This document shows, piece after piece, positions 13,234 to 26,450 of a stretch of DNA of 64,000 nt. Source of the DNA: Tetragonia tetragonoides (taxonomy: Eukaryota > Streptophyta > Magnoliopsida > Caryophyllales > Aizoaceae); NCBI GenBank assembly GCA_038025085.1, contig CM076151.1:10049001-10113000 (forward strand), given 5' to 3'. The position numbers and the translations under genes are program-made. Numbering within the stretch: the first letter of the stretch is position 1; each line of letters starts with the position of its first letter. The notes beneath the pieces are model-generated. The model did no database searches. It saw only the letters and a program-made list of their open reading frames with translations, and was not told where the DNA came from.

Positions 13234-16200
13234 TTACTGCACGCCGCTCCATCTAGCCCAATCTACAAACTGCATACCACCATAAATATTGTTGGCAAAT
13301 CGCACTCCGACTGTGAAGGCCAGAGCAACTGGTGGAACATTCTTTGCCAATGGTGATGCCTCAACCAGACGTTCTAGTCCATTTATAACCTGATAACGAG
13401 TGTTGGATGAAATGCCTAGGAAGACACCTGTTTAGAACAGAATAGAGAATAACATGTTAGAAGTCATGCTAATCAGCAAAAGGGTCAAGTCAACATACTC
13501 TAAAATTCATTGAGGTGGGATGAAGGTGGGGTTATAGTTAACTACTGCAAGAGCACTGGAAATTAGCATCAAAGACTGCAATATCAGGATGACCAGTGGA
13601 GACTGGAGATATCATATTTTGTGCATAACCAAATCAAGGCTTACACAGTTACACTAGACAGAACAACATTGTCATGTCTAGACAGAAAGACCAACCAGAT
13701 TACAAATTGTCACATACTCACATGGCTCCTTTGGGATCTAGCTTTCAGTTTTCATTTTGTTTTGGATCCTTCATATTTTATATCCCTGATCTAAATCCAC
13801 TAAACCAATCAGAGGCCAATTAAACCAGTCTGCTTATTTACTGACAGCCAAAATGTTGAGCTGAATACAGTCTATCCTATTATTAGTTATCAACTTATCA
13901 CCATCTGGACAAGTTACCTGCATCATTGTCCTAGGCAAGGGATATAAGCCCCATTTAGTTAAGGCATGAATAAAAGAACATAAAATGGAAGCACTTCAGA
14001 ATCCCTAAATTGAGTGAGTGAGTTCACTAATAAGATTAAACATGAAAAGCTTGTATTTTAACAGAGAAAGAAAAGAAGAACGAAGTAAAAGGCCTCCATA
14101 AGAAGTTGACACAAAATTACAATTGGTCATACATACCCCAGAGCACAGCACTTTTCACAAGTGGCGGAACAGGTATATCCTCATCCGACTTCTTTATGCT
14201 CCTGCAATGACAATTAGGGAGACGTCATTTAATCCATTCACAACGATAGTAAAAGATATTATGTACTGAAACATTGTGCACTGCGCTCCAGTAGGAGAAC
14301 AAGAAGGCTCCTTTTAAACTTTTCAGAGAATCAAGGTAAAGATAATAATGACTCCCTCGGTTTCACAATATAAGTCATTTTTTGACTTTGCACACAAATT
14401 AAGAAATGGGGTATTCATGAAAAAGGGATGCTAAGACTACACTAACCTTAAACATTAAATGCAACATTTTGAGAGAGAAAATAAGTAAATGGCATGAAAA
14501 AGGAAGGATAAAGTGGGAAAAGTAGCAATAAATACTCATTGAAAATTGTTACGTGCCTTATATTGTGAAACGGAGGGCATATAATGTTTTAGCAACATTC
14601 AGGTGGTTAAACAATGGTGCTTAGGTAAGTTCTACCACTAAAGACACATGCAGCTCCTGTAACTTGAGGAATAAAGCTATAAGATGATTGCAATGATGCT
14701 AATCAACATCCAGCGGAGAGAGGGCAGTCATCAGAAGCAAGAGGCTGGGATTTTAGGTAATTGCTCCTGTAGTCCTATTTTGGACCCTACAATATTGATA
14801 AGAGCCATAACATCCAGAATACTTTGTTAAATAAATTTATAATTGTATAGTGTTGCTAGCATTGTTACTTATTTAAGTGAAAAGACCCTATCCTGAGCTC
14901 AAACTTGATTCAAGCTGATAAAATCTTGCATTTAGATAATGCTGACAGAAGCGGACGCAAGTAGCTTTTGCATTCAGATTAGCCTTAAAAGAAGTATGCT
15001 TCTCAATGGCTTATCACTACCTCTAACTCTGAGTTTTTAATATGTTCTAGCAAATACAATATTTGTAACCTCATCTAGTAGCCTAGTACCATTGAAGGGA
15101 AATATCACATAAATGTGAAAATTAACTATAGACCACATTACAAAATGGGAACCAAAACATAAACGTTATTGCTTCTTAGCTTACCTTTTAGCAGTCATGA
15201 TCAGATTTGCAATGCCTTGGCCAACAATTCCACATCCAAACCCAACTCCTCCTTGTAATAATCCCTGGAAACAATATGTCAATTTCTATTACAAACCATG
15301 AAAAGACAATGTACTGCAAGCCTGCAACTCCAGTGAAAACATTCCGCAGAGAAGGCACACAAAATCCAAAACAATTCAACAGAAACAAGACAACTGACAA
15401 ATCAACAACTTGTAGCACAATATCTGTCATTAAACATTGAGAGACCTTAAGGGAATAGCACAATGGCTTTCCCAAAGAAACTCGCAACAAGCTCAGTGCA
15501 GAATGAGCAGAGTCCCACAGGGTTTTGCATTTGAAAAACCCCTTGAGGGTCACATAAAATAGGACGAGATTCAAGGAGGTCTGATTCTTATGAAGCCAAT
15601 AAGCAAAGCATATAACACTGGCCAAGAAGATGAGATAGCTATAGTGTGTTATTCAAGTATATACAGTGTGAACAACCAGGTTGTTTTTGTGATTATTTTA
15701 AGGCCTAGGACAAGTAGCATGGTGTGGCACCACGTGCTACCACATTAAAAACGGTGACTTACATATAGAGCCATATGAATATAAGTTACAGTCCTCCAAG
15801 CATCCAATAAGATGTAATTAGTATTCAGATATATCACATATATGCAGTCTTAGTACCTTGTAAAATAGTGTTGCAATTCGCTGCCTCACTGAAAATCTAC
15901 ATCCTGGCCTTTCAGCTTCAAAGACACTACAACATATGGAGTAAAAGATCAGACTTCCTGAAAATCGACAGTTGCACGAACATAATACAGCATTAAACAA
16001 TAAGGCAAGCTCCACTCTAATATCTTCAAGAACAAGAACGCTTCATAGAGCATTTTCTAGCTGTAGATATGCATAGATGAGTGGTAGGAGAATAAAAAAG
16101 GCAGGGTTCGAACAACACAAAAGATAGTATATTATATCATATTAGGTTTGTGCTAGGTGGGTTCCCATTACCTACTAGGAAGGTCACGAGTAGCATGGTC

Positions 16201-17953
16201 GATGCGTCCAAAAAGACCTCCTGATACAGACCGTTGCCCAATACGAGCATATGGTGCTAACATGCCAACCAAGGCTACATTAACAACCACACCAACAAGA
16301 AGGTCAGCAAGATAAAGTTCGAATTCTGCCCAAAAATCCTTTCCTCTCTTTTGAACTTCCGCAAATGTTGCACAACAAGAATCAATTACTATCTGCAGGT
16401 TTCAAGCAACATCACAAAAGAGTATGTTAAAACTCTTGAATCACAAACAGATGTGGAAACCACCACATTTGCGCAGCACATAATGATATACAACCTCAAG
16501 CTTATACGACGGACTTTCTCCGTAAACCATTATCTAGAGCGCACCCATTAACATTAAGCAAACCAACATGGTCAGAAATATATGCGGACATGTCAACCTA
16601 TCAATTGATGTTTCTGATTTCCATTGACGCCTACATAACATTTACATGCCATGTCATTTGGACACATAGCCCATCAATATCTCACATTCAATTGAATTTA
16701 AATATGATAAGTAGTTGCACCAAAATCTCATCATGTGGGTTAGTAAGCCAGTGGGTCAACCTGTCATTCTCCTTCAAATTTAGTTTTATTCTGATAAGTA
16801 TCCATAAATTGTTAAACCAGTACATTTTTTCAACTCTTTTTGCCCAGACCCAGGTCAACACAAGTACACAACTAGGTGGACTTCCCTCTCTCTCCCCGGG
16901 TTCACACAGCTGGATGGACCCAGGGCCATTCAACAATTTGCGCATTTTTTATCAACTCAAGTTCAATAATAACTTATCCTGATCACCAATTCAATACACA
17001 CCAATGTACTACTAATTTCCATAATATTTTCAACCACAATAAACATAGCAATCACAAAACCACATTCCTTATAGAGTAATAAGAGAACTTTCAATTTATA
17101 CATACCTCAGTCCCGATTTTAAACAGGAACGCAGGATCAGCAAGCATCCTATTCCGTAACATCGAACAGTGCCTCATCAAAAACCCAAGTGGCCACACTG
17201 ATCCCTATAAAAACAGTCCCACCCAACAAAACAAAACACAAAATAATTAACAACCAACAAATACCCAACAAACCTTTCCAACTACAACAATTACCCAACC
17301 AAAAAAATTCACAAAATTAATAAAATCAAAATCACCAACAATCAACCCTCAACCCAATAATTAAAGACAATTATCAAACAACCCAACAAACATTTTCACA
17401 AATAAATACACCAAATTATCACCTGCAACTCCAAATAACGCATCAAAAGCAGTTCCCTAATACCAGTACTTTTAGCAGCCTCAATTAAATCAGAAGGAAG
17501 AGTTGCCCCAAATTTCTCAGTCTCTCTCATGACTTCCTCAAACTTCAAAATCGGCCCAAATTCCTTCTCCTCTTCATCATCACCTTCCCCACCACCATTA
17601 TCTCCACCATTATCGCCGCCATTATCAGGAGGAATCTTTCCATTACCATTATCAGCACCTCCATTATCAAGTTTCGGCGAAAGGGTATTATCATCTTCTA
17701 AACCCCTAACATCTTCTGTAACTGACACTGTAGGATTATCTGAGTTGTAGGTTTTGAAAGTGAAGTTAAAAGATTGCTTTTGTTCTCTCTTCCAAGGGTT
17801 TAAGGATGAAAAATTGGTGATTTTGAGAGATGGGTTTGTTTGTGATGATGGTAAAACCCTACATTCAAGTATGAAATTGGTGTTGGGTAATGTAGTCTTG
17901 TTGTGGTATGGGAGATTTGGGAGGTTGAAGGTTGATGAAGTAGAAACTGACAT
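13234..17953 (-). CDS. RER1: RETICULATA-RELATED protein (DUF3411), chloroplast envelope
   Basis: Seven exons join in frame to 419 residues: 17953-17423, 17204-17106, 16392-16172, 15926-15857, 15264-15185, 14201-14137, 13427-13234. Residues 1-60 are Ser/Thr/Asn-rich, as in a plastid transit peptide. A Gly/Asp/Glu low-complexity stretch covers about 105-130. DUF3411 follows, with VMRETEKFGATLPSDLIEAA, FAEVQKRGKDFWAEFELY, FEAERPGCRFSVRQRIATLF and an end at FVDWARWSGVQ. Family members are inner-envelope membrane proteins needed for mesophyll development; mutants of the founding gene have reticulate leaves. Their biochemical role is unknown, with metabolite transport proposed. RER1 rather than another member is inferred from the neighbouring genes, not from an alignment. 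Confidence 0.93.
14351..14580. mobile_element. Stowaway-like MITE in an RER intron
   Basis: The left end CTCCCTCGGTTTCACAATAT and the right end, whose reverse complement reads CCCTCCGTTTCACAATATAA, form terminal inverted repeats of about 22 bp around an AT-rich 230-bp core. The CTCCCTCCGT-type end is typical of Stowaway MITEs. I could not confirm the expected TA duplication. Confidence 0.7.
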
Positions 17954-18300
17954 AGCTAATGAAAAATCAAAAATATGATGAAATGGTTTGATTGGAGAAA
18001 TTCAAATTTGTGATTAAAGACTAAAAGAGTGGTGTTGTTTGTAAGGGTGTTGAAGTTATAGAAGAAATGGTCGACAAATTAAATTTTTGAGTGAGGAGAG
18101 AGAGAGAGTGTGTGTGGAGTGCATGAACTGTGAAGTGTGCAAGTGTTATTGAGTTCGGCTGCCAAGAGGGACAAACAAGTATATATATGAAGTTTTTGTT
18201 TGTAGAATTGTAGGTGTTTTCTGTTTTGTTTGGTGGGTTGGGTACCCGGGCCCGGGCCCGTATCCTAGCAGAGAAGCAACTCAAGCAAGGAGAGACTTGT
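17954..18300 (-). promoter_or_regulatory. Proximal promoter/leader of the RER gene
   Basis: Upstream of the ATG (on the minus strand) are a CT-rich leader (18100-18120 in reverse complement), a TATATATA stretch at about 18181-18188 roughly 230 bases from the ATG, and a self-complementary CGGGCCCGGGCCCG at 18247-18260. The last overlaps GGCCC cores like the site II elements of plant housekeeping promoters. Functional status is inferred. Confidence 0.4.
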
Positions 18301-19796
18301 TTTTCCCTTTGGTCATCGAAAAGGAAGGTGCAAGTGATGGCGATCGAGGCACCTCCCGTTATGTTATGGGCGAATATATCAGATTAAGTAAACAATCAGT
18401 ACAAGTAATGATCTCGTTAGTGTAGCATCATCAATGAGCTAGTTTAGTTTCTAAAAGCTGGCAATTACAAGGCATGGGGAATGGAGAATCGAATCCATAA
18501 CCTTGCCTTACCAAACCAATTAGAAGTAAGTTTGGAATAACATACAAAAGGCAAAGGAGGTTGAAGATGAGTTTTGAACTTCTTTGGTAATTTTGGATTC
18601 GTTAGGTTGGGATTTGTTTTTGGATTCGGTTGGGTTGTGATTTATTTTTGGGTTATTTCGAGTTAGGATTAGTGTTTGTCTTGGGATTTCAAGATTCGAA
18701 CAGGGCATTTTGAAATGGGTTGAATTTGGATCTTTTTTAGGTTTTGCACGTTCTAAGTCCCGATACAAGTTTGAAGGACCTTAGGTTGTGTTGGCACGAA
18801 TAACTAATTTTTCAATAAAAGCTACAATTTGAAGTTTGCAGCTAGTTTTGATACTCTCTGCTTTCAAACAGGTTACCATTAGATTTTTAATTTGAAGCTA
18901 TATCTACAGCTAATTTTATGAAAGCTATCCCTACAAGCTTTCACCTGCAGCTACAGCTACAAGACCTACAACTAGTTTATTAGCATTTTGTAGCAATTTT
19001 TAGCAGTTTTCTACTAATTTATTTCCTTAATATACATTTGATAGTTAATTAGTAGGGAGTAATATATTTGTTTGACAAAAAAATTTAGCAAACTAAAAAG
19101 AAAAATGTTACAAAAAATGGCTTCCTTCAAGACAAGTGAAACCCAAATATCAGTTTCATCATAAAAGTATACATATCTGGCCAATAAGGCAAATGAAAAC
19201 CTTTCATATATATACCCAAATGTTTCACAATCATACAATTTTGAAGATCTGTATATGTACATCTATTCACACAAAAGGCAAACTGATGTCTGTCTCATAG
19301 CTTTCGATGTTATACATGAATATAACTTCACAGTATCACAAATGCATGAGTAAATCTACCAAGAGCACGACATCTTGAAGGCCTTAACATCATACCGCCA
19401 AACGAGTCCCTTCAATAACTTGGCTCTAGGGAAATGGAATTGTGTGGAATTGAAGGCTTTGTGCAAAAAAAAAGGAAACAGCAGAAACGGCACCAATAAT
19501 TCCACATGAATCCAGATCCAGATATCGATCACCATTCAAAGTAATTTACTATCTTTTCAGTCCTCTCCTTGAGAACCCACGAAGCTCCATGAGGCGTTTT
19601 AACAACACTGCAATGTTCAAACTAGTCATGTTTCCTGAACTAGAACTTCTTCCTAAAAAGACAAAACTCTCCAGCCAAAAGATTGAGCAATCTCCAAGAC
19701 TTTGGGCAAAAGCAATGTCCTCAGACCTCATAGACCAAAATATTGCGTATTTGTTCTCTTTTTACCTGTATCTCAACCTGTAATGGCTCTTACTCT
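18301..19796. other. Intergenic region between RER and the NPH3-domain gene
   Basis: No supported gene. About 18780-19020 is rich in CTACAGCTA and AGCTAC motifs and looks like half of an old MITE. About 19300-19796 is probably the 3' UTR of the NPH3-domain gene. Remaining open frames are short and uncharacteristic. Confidence 0.5.
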
Positions 19797-22700
19797 TCAC
19801 TGGAACAAAGAGAAACTTTTGCGATGCCTCAATGGTACAGAAGATTGAGCTTGCTCAACTGAAGCCCTTGGAGTGGTTTCCGCACCGTTGACTGCATCTC
19901 TTTGGGCATTTGAAGATCGAGGGACCAACTTGCACCCAAGTCCCCAAGTGACGAAGCGGGGAGAATTAAGTGAACTACATGATTTGCTCACTTTCCTCAC
20001 CTCCTGCTTCATTTTACCAAATTCTTCTTCCAACTCCCGAACTCTACATCTCATCCTCTCCATGTCTCCTTTTAGACCATGATTCTCACGCACAACTGAC
20101 ACCCATCCATCTCTCTGTATAATCTGTCCCACCATTTCACTTTGTGTGGTATTAGCATTAGCTGTGGCATAATTAGTGTCCATAACATTAAGACAACCAG
20201 CAATAGCAGCTCTCAAATGCATCTGCTCAAAAAACAGGACCTGAAGAACAACTCTAAAGGGAAGTCTGTCATTTTGGGATGCATGAGCACATGCATCTAT
20301 CGAGAGCTTCTGGTAGTCAATAATGTTGCAAAGTTCCTCCTTCTCTCTATCTGAAAGCCATGGATGAGCCTGCATAATCCACTCATAATCAATGAATATT
20401 ATACTAAATCCAAACTGAGACTATGATAATAGGTAAATGAAGTGTCAACAGAAACAGTATCAGAGAAGAAGCAGATGCATCGGGAATGAAAAGAAATAGA
20501 AAAAGGAAGTATCCACTCTATTAGTTCCACCAAGATAAGAACAATGAAATGTGTTTAATTCTTTGAATATCTAAGCATTCATCCATTTTATTCACTGTAC
20601 CAAGAACATGGAACCCTATTCGAAGGAGATAAACGGTCAGCCACCAGCCTGCCACTCACGACATCCTTCTCTTATTTGGCTAATTTTCACACATCAAACA
20701 GGCAATATGCACAAGACTAGGATTTCACACGAATTTAGTTGTCTTCTGCTTTTCACATAATTGTTATTCAGTTTCAGCATTCATCAACCAATAAAACATG
20801 AACTAAGGTCACATTTTAGAAACAAAAATCATTTTTCCTCTTAATTTTTAGCGGTTCTATTAGTTGGGCATGGGCTCTAAGGACCTCAATTTTAGTCAAA
20901 GCTTGTTTTGCAATTATTTGTCTTAATCAACAAAATATGTTCTTTTTCTGTGCAGGAACAAAAGGTTCTATTTAGTTTTAGCGCTTTCCAAGAGTATGCA
21001 GTATCAGTGGAAAGACAAACCTTGAAGTAAATATCAAAAGCCCTATATAAACCATCGTGGAAGGATCTTGAATCTTCAGGAAGAGCCTCTGCAAGAGCAC
21101 GAATCTTATCTGGTTTCAAATTCACATCAGAAGCAACCTCTGCAATATAGCCATCCACCAGCTTTGCCACTTGCCTCAGTGGCTCAGATGATGGTGATGC
21201 TTCTATATCAAGTGAACATGGAGAAAATGATGGAATTCTTGGCTCAAATGACAAAAAGTGCGGTATGATCCTCTGAACACAGTCTGTGTCACACAATGCG
21301 TCAGAATCTGAGTAAGTGGGAATCAGAAGACCATCTAGGCTAGCCAATTCAAGTTGCATCCCTATTCTCCTTTCCAAAGAATCCTTGCATGCTTCACTAA
21401 CACCTATAATTAATGCAATTCGCAGGAGCCCCAATAAGAAACGGCAGTAAGATTTGCCCTTCTTTTCAGGTAATAACTTTGCAATGGTTTCCAATAGGGC
21501 CTTCTGATCAACAGTTGCAGGTGTCAGGCTAAGACTAGCAACCGTTCTGGTTGTACCACCACGTCCACCCTGCCACCGCCCCAGACCCGGTAGGTATTTT
21601 CTAGTATAATACATTATTGCACCAGCTATATTTTCAGGTCTTATGCCTCTTGCCTGCATTGTTTTAATGAGTTTTTCAAACAAATCAATACAGAGATACG
21701 AGATATCTTCATACCACCAATCAGATTCCACACTTCTGATTCTTGCACCAGTGTTTATTCCATTCCACAATATGCTTCCACCAGGGCTCTGTAAGCTACC
21801 ATACATCATCATGGGCCATCCAAACAAACTTGGATCTGTACAAACCATTGTTGACATTGCAGTCAAGCTTTTGCTAATAATGTGAAGCTTTTCTGCCCAT
21901 TGTATGACAGGTTCAGCACTCTGAAGGGCAACAATACAATCCTTCCAGTTACGAATTATGTTCTTGTGGAAATAACTGTCACATCTGGACAACAAGTTAT
22001 CCTCTCCATACTGATCTTTCATCTCCAGATATTCTGCAGCACAATAAACCGCCATTATATTCCTCGGAGTCAATTCAATCCGAAGTCCGTAGCAGAACTT
22101 GGCAATGAGCAGAAAAGTATCAGTCCCCCCTGGGAATCCTTCCAGCAACACAGGAGAAGATTGCTTCTGAATTTCTTGACTTGCTTCAAATTCTTTATCC
22201 ATTTTCCCACATCTTGATAGGAGAGGAAACTAGGCAGAAAAACAAGATGTTGTCATCAATAAGGCACGCCAACAGCATTTTTTCCTCTCACGAGGTATAA
22301 TGATGATAAAACCATGGCAGAATCAAGCAATACAAGCAGCCCATGCATCAGAAAAATAGCTGCACAATTCAGTATTTAAACATCAGAAGATACATACTTT
22401 GCCCCTCAGCAACGAAACAAAAAAGAAACACATCAGCAAATACATCAGAATGAAAAAAGAAAAATGAAGAATAATTAGGAAGTTGTGTGTTGCGGACAGC
22501 GTCAACCTTTGCTACCAGATCTGTGAACTGAATTTTCCACACTAGCTGAAACACCCTGACTTTGGGGTAAGCTAGTTTCGGAGGGTTTCTTCTTTTTTTT
22601 ATACATTTTCTTTCTAAAATATGCAAATTACATGAATTCCACTGTGATCATTCACTATGCTTCTGTTGCTTTGGGATATATTGGTGTAACAGAAAGCAAG

Positions 22701-23796
22701 CTCAATGAGACAAGTGATGCAAGAATCATGAGAATATGGATAGTAGAAGGAAACTGATAGTGGAATTTGGCTGGGAGAAAGCTGCAACAAGCTTCGGCTA
22801 TTTCCTTTACAGTAGGAAGTTTCTTCGAAGATACCCTACAGATTGCCTTGTCGATGGGCACATAGCGTTTGCTCTAAGGTGTCTAAATATAATTTGAGAT
22901 ATTCCTTAAAATAGGAGAAAGGCCTCATATTAATCTATACATAACAATATGTAATCACATTCATATGTAATTAAAAAAAAATGGAGTAGCAAGCACTCCT
23001 GCTCATTATTAACAACAATCTGGAAAGAGGATGTTGGGAGATGGACAAACCTTGTGAAGATGAAAATCCACCCCTTCTACAATAACAGTTACGTCGCTTG
23101 GCAAACCTGCATTGCAGAACCTGTCATGACCATGAAAATCACATTACAAATATTCAAATTTGATTTAATCTATATCAAATGTTGCAAATATTTGAAGGCA
23201 GGAACAACACATTGAAATTCAACCATGTCCATTTAAATTTTTTGAATCATTCCAACAATGTACTCACTCAATCACAGATACCCAGATCACTAATTTTTCC
23301 ATCAAAGGTTCTTATAACTCACTGGTATGAGATATTTTTTCACTAATAGTATGCAACCCCTCTTTTCTCATGACTAAGAAACACCAGAAACATCCCCAAA
23401 AAATAAAAATTTTGGTACCTCAAGATCAAACAGGAAACACCCAGCTCACATAGTACACCATAGAGGTCCCTCTGAAGTCTAAATAGCTGATTATAGAACT
23501 TTGAAACTTCAACATTGCAAACCCCAGACACCAAAATTGCTTAAAAACAGCATAAACTCATAAAACTAGAAGAACCCAAAAGAGCTAACAAAAATTCAGC
23601 AAAAAGCAAATAACAAATACAAATCAACCTTGCAACCCCAAACAAAATGACTTAAAAACAGCAGAAACTCTAAAAACTAGAAGAACCCAGAAGAGCTAGA
23701 TGAAATTCAACAAGAACAACTAACAAATACAAGATTGAGAGAGTACCAGTGAGTGCCTTCACGACGAAACTCAGCAATTTTACCCACCGGAGCCAT
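19797..23796 (-). CDS. BTB/POZ and NPH3 domain protein (CUL3 substrate-adaptor family)
   Basis: Four exons, 23796-23747, 23120-23051, 22229-21021 and 20369-19797, join in frame to 633 residues. The start reads MAPVGKIAEFRREGTHWFC and leads into the BTB domain (about 20-130: LPSDVTVIVEG, FHLHK, FCYGLRIELTPRNI). The NPH3 domain covers about 200-460, with WWYEDISYLCIDLFEKLI, KYLPGLGRWQGG, LLETIAKLLPEKKGKSYCRF and CAHASQNDRLPFRVVLQVLF. A coiled coil follows (VRENHGLKGDMERMRCRVRE), and the tail ends RHRKSFSLFQ. Family members are plant-specific adaptors for CUL3 ubiquitin ligases or scaffolds for phototropin and auxin signalling, often at the plasma membrane. Four exons with a large third one is the usual family structure. 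I cannot assign a specific Arabidopsis ortholog. Confidence 0.93.
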
Positions 23797-25003
23797 TGCA
23801 AAACAGAAATCAACCTCCTTCTCTCTCTTCAGCTACTCAGCATCAAACAAAAAGCACCAAAACCTGGCAAAAGGGCTCTCATTTGTGACAAAAATCAAAT
23901 AACCTTAATTAACAAAACTGTAACTTTTTTCCCTTTGCTTGGTATCTCAGCCACCAAACATCGCACTAATGAGTCAAACAAGGTCACTCAACTGCTCTTT
24001 TTTTGCCTCTCCAAACAAGGAAGAACAAATCATTTTTTTGCAGGAGGTTATTAATACTTTTGTTTGGGCAAAAAAGAATTAAAATTGAAAAGTTGAAGAC
24101 GAGGGAGAATAGTGGGTGTGTAATGTCGTTTTTGCTTGTGCTTTAGAGCTCTGATTGAAAACCCAGGTGGGGTTTTGTTTGCCTATAAAACTGGAAAAGC
24201 AGAAAATTCTGTAAAGACCTGGCAAAATGGAGCAAATTAGTTTTTGGGTTTACGATCAAGGGTATCCACCGTCATCACATTGATTATTTTCCCGCATTGG
24301 CTTGCAGGCACCTTAAAAAATGGGATAATTGGCCAAAAATTTTATGGAGCAAATTAGTTTTAAATTGTAAGAATTTCTCAAAAACACTAAAAAGGGGGAA
24401 TTTCCTTTTTGGGTTTGTGTTGGTGTAAATGAACGTGTTTAGGAAAACAAAAGTTTTGGAGGAGTAACAAAAGTAGAAAGGAGGCAAATGAGTATGTTCT
24501 CTTGTGATAGAGAACAGGACCCGATTAATCATACAAAGCGAGGAAGGAAGGGGTGTTTGTGACTTGAGACCGAGGAATTTGTAAAATGATGAAAGCATGG
24601 CTCCCATGACAAGAGCAGCATGGTGTAACTGTTAAATGTTGTAGTGAACTTTAATGCGTTCGAGATGTATTTCTTAGAGTTTGTGCTTGTGCATGACATC
24701 ATGCTTGTATGAGAGATCTCACATTGAGCACCTCATACAAGATTTTGTGTCAAATCCCACATCTTACTTCATACGCTAAACCAAACTGAAGAGCTTTTCA
24801 AACTTTTTCGAATCCAAAATGTTTAAGTAGAAAGGCTGATTTACAAATCATGTAAATTAGAGGTAGCTTTTTAACGCCGATGCATTTAGCCATTTAGAGA
24901 ACCAAACCATTAATTTTGGGCTTTTAGCTCCAGAATGCTGTTTGCCGAAAATGACCATGATGATCATAACTTTAAGAAATCAAACCGAAACATATTAAAA
25001 CAA
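23797..25003. other. Upstream region of the NPH3-domain gene
   Basis: This holds the 5' leader and promoter of the minus-strand NPH3-domain gene. A 107-codon minus frame at 24284-24607 has no recognisable domain and is probably chance. No other gene was seen. Confidence 0.5.
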
Positions 25004-26441
25004 GGTAAATTTCCATTTTGGTTACCTGAAATATTGCATAATCATTGTTTGGTGACCTGTAATTTTTATATTTTCATTTTGGTTACCTGAGATATTGGAA
25101 AAACTTTCACTTAACTACTTTCTGTCTCCTCTGTTAACTTTTCCGTTAAAAATTGGGACAAGTGAGACCTTTTATTTTTTCTAAAGGGGTAAATGGTCAT
25201 TTTTCATCTATCTTCCCCATCCTATCTATCATCCCCATCGACGTCTTCGTCCTCTCTCTCTCCTCCAATCCCCCATCCCCACCACCACCACCACCACCAC
25301 GTTTTCTCTCTCATCTACCACCATCACCACCGTGTATCCTCCTCCAATTTGGACCAAGAAGCTCAATTCCCAGCAATAAAAGCCTTATTAGCTCAGTAAT
25401 TCAAACAAGTAGATCTATTGCTCCCATGTTCTAGCATTCCAACAAATCTAAAAATGATGTGGCACGATTTGACCAACCCATGGTCAATGATAAGTGAATG
25501 GCCTGTTAAATTTTGGAGTGTGAAAATATGTTCTTTCTTTTGTCTCCTCCATTTTTCAATTAAGATTTTTATTGCCATAGCCTATCACACAACCAATAGT
25601 CCAATACTCCAATACAACCCAAAAAGAAACAGGTTTTGACATCCCAAATAATGTGGCAAATTAAACATTCAAAAATCTTTTGTATTTTCTTCAATAAAAG
25701 ATCTCAGTAAGCAAAATTTAAAAGGCAACTCTTTTTCTTTGCTCGAATCCATACATTCAAAGATAAAATACAGAACACTGTCATTACTTCAAATGAAATC
25801 CCAATAAAAACACATCTAAAACTACCCAGAAACCCAGAAAATTCCACAACCACCACGTTTTCTTTCTCTCTCATCATCTTCACCCCTCCCCTCTCTCTAC
25901 CCACCTCCATTTCCCCACCCATCTTCATTTTACAAACAAGACGGTTAGAGGGGTTCCAATCAAGTTTTTCTCTATCATTTTGGCCTCCATTTTTGTGTTT
26001 TCGAATATTGATTGTTGTTAATTATGGTTTTATTTTTGGTGTTGATAGAAGTATTATGTGAGGGCGAGCTCGAAATAATGCTCCGGCTACCAAATTCTGG
26101 GCAAGAGAGAGAATTGTCGAGAGAGGATGAGAACATCTTGGAGAGACAGTCTTTACAAAATCCATGGCCGCGGTGAAGTAAATAGTGGGGCCACTTAAGA
26201 CAAGCTCGAAGGAGATTCATGAACTAATCCATGGCGGAAAAAAAGAGCAAAGTGGGGGTTTTTGGTGATGAGAATTTTCACTAAAATAGGGGTATTTTGG
26301 TTATTGGACATTTGGGTCAATTATAACCTACACTTATTAATGGCCACGTCAGCAAGTTGACTGAAAATTTAACGACACTAACGGAAATACCCGAAGTGAA
26401 ACTTTTTCTAATACCTCAGATAACCAAAGTGGAAATTTTCC
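25004..26441. mobile_element. Pack-MULE-type element (1438 bp) with 9-bp target-site duplication
   Basis: The left end GGTAAATTTCCATTTTGGTT and the reverse complement of the right end, GGAAAATTTCCACTTTGGTT, form a terminal inverted repeat that stays similar for about 100 bp. The element is flanked by an exact 9-bp direct repeat TTAAAACAA (24995-25003 and 26442-26450), the duplication size made by Mutator-like transposases. It has no transposase ORF, so it is non-autonomous. It carries a RING-finger gene fragment on the minus strand near 25975-26220. Confidence 0.88.
25975..26220 (-). pseudogene. RING-finger fragment captured by the Pack-MULE, resembling KEEP ON GOING (KEG)
   Basis: The minus strand encodes LLHRGHGFCKDCLSKMF followed by SLSCPEFGSRSII. 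It resembles the RING domain of the plant E3 ligase KEG, whose core I recall as CGHGFCKDCLSKMF followed by LTCPRC. The His and two Cys of the GHGFCKDC core are kept. The conserved Cys before GHGF is Arg and the second Cys of the CPxC pair is Phe, so a working zinc site is unlikely. The upstream half of the RING and the kinase, ankyrin and HERC2-like parts of KEG are absent. It is a captured fragment; a chimeric transcript is possible. Confidence 0.72.
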
Positions 26442-26450
26442 TTAAAACAA

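Noticed and set aside
15188..15625. 145-codon minus-strand open frame
   Set aside because: It is RER intron sequence plus exon 5 read in the wrong frame; the true exon is 15264-15185.
24284..24607. 107-codon minus-strand open frame
   Set aside because: No domain, no homology I recognise and no splice or promoter context; likely chance in AT-rich DNA.
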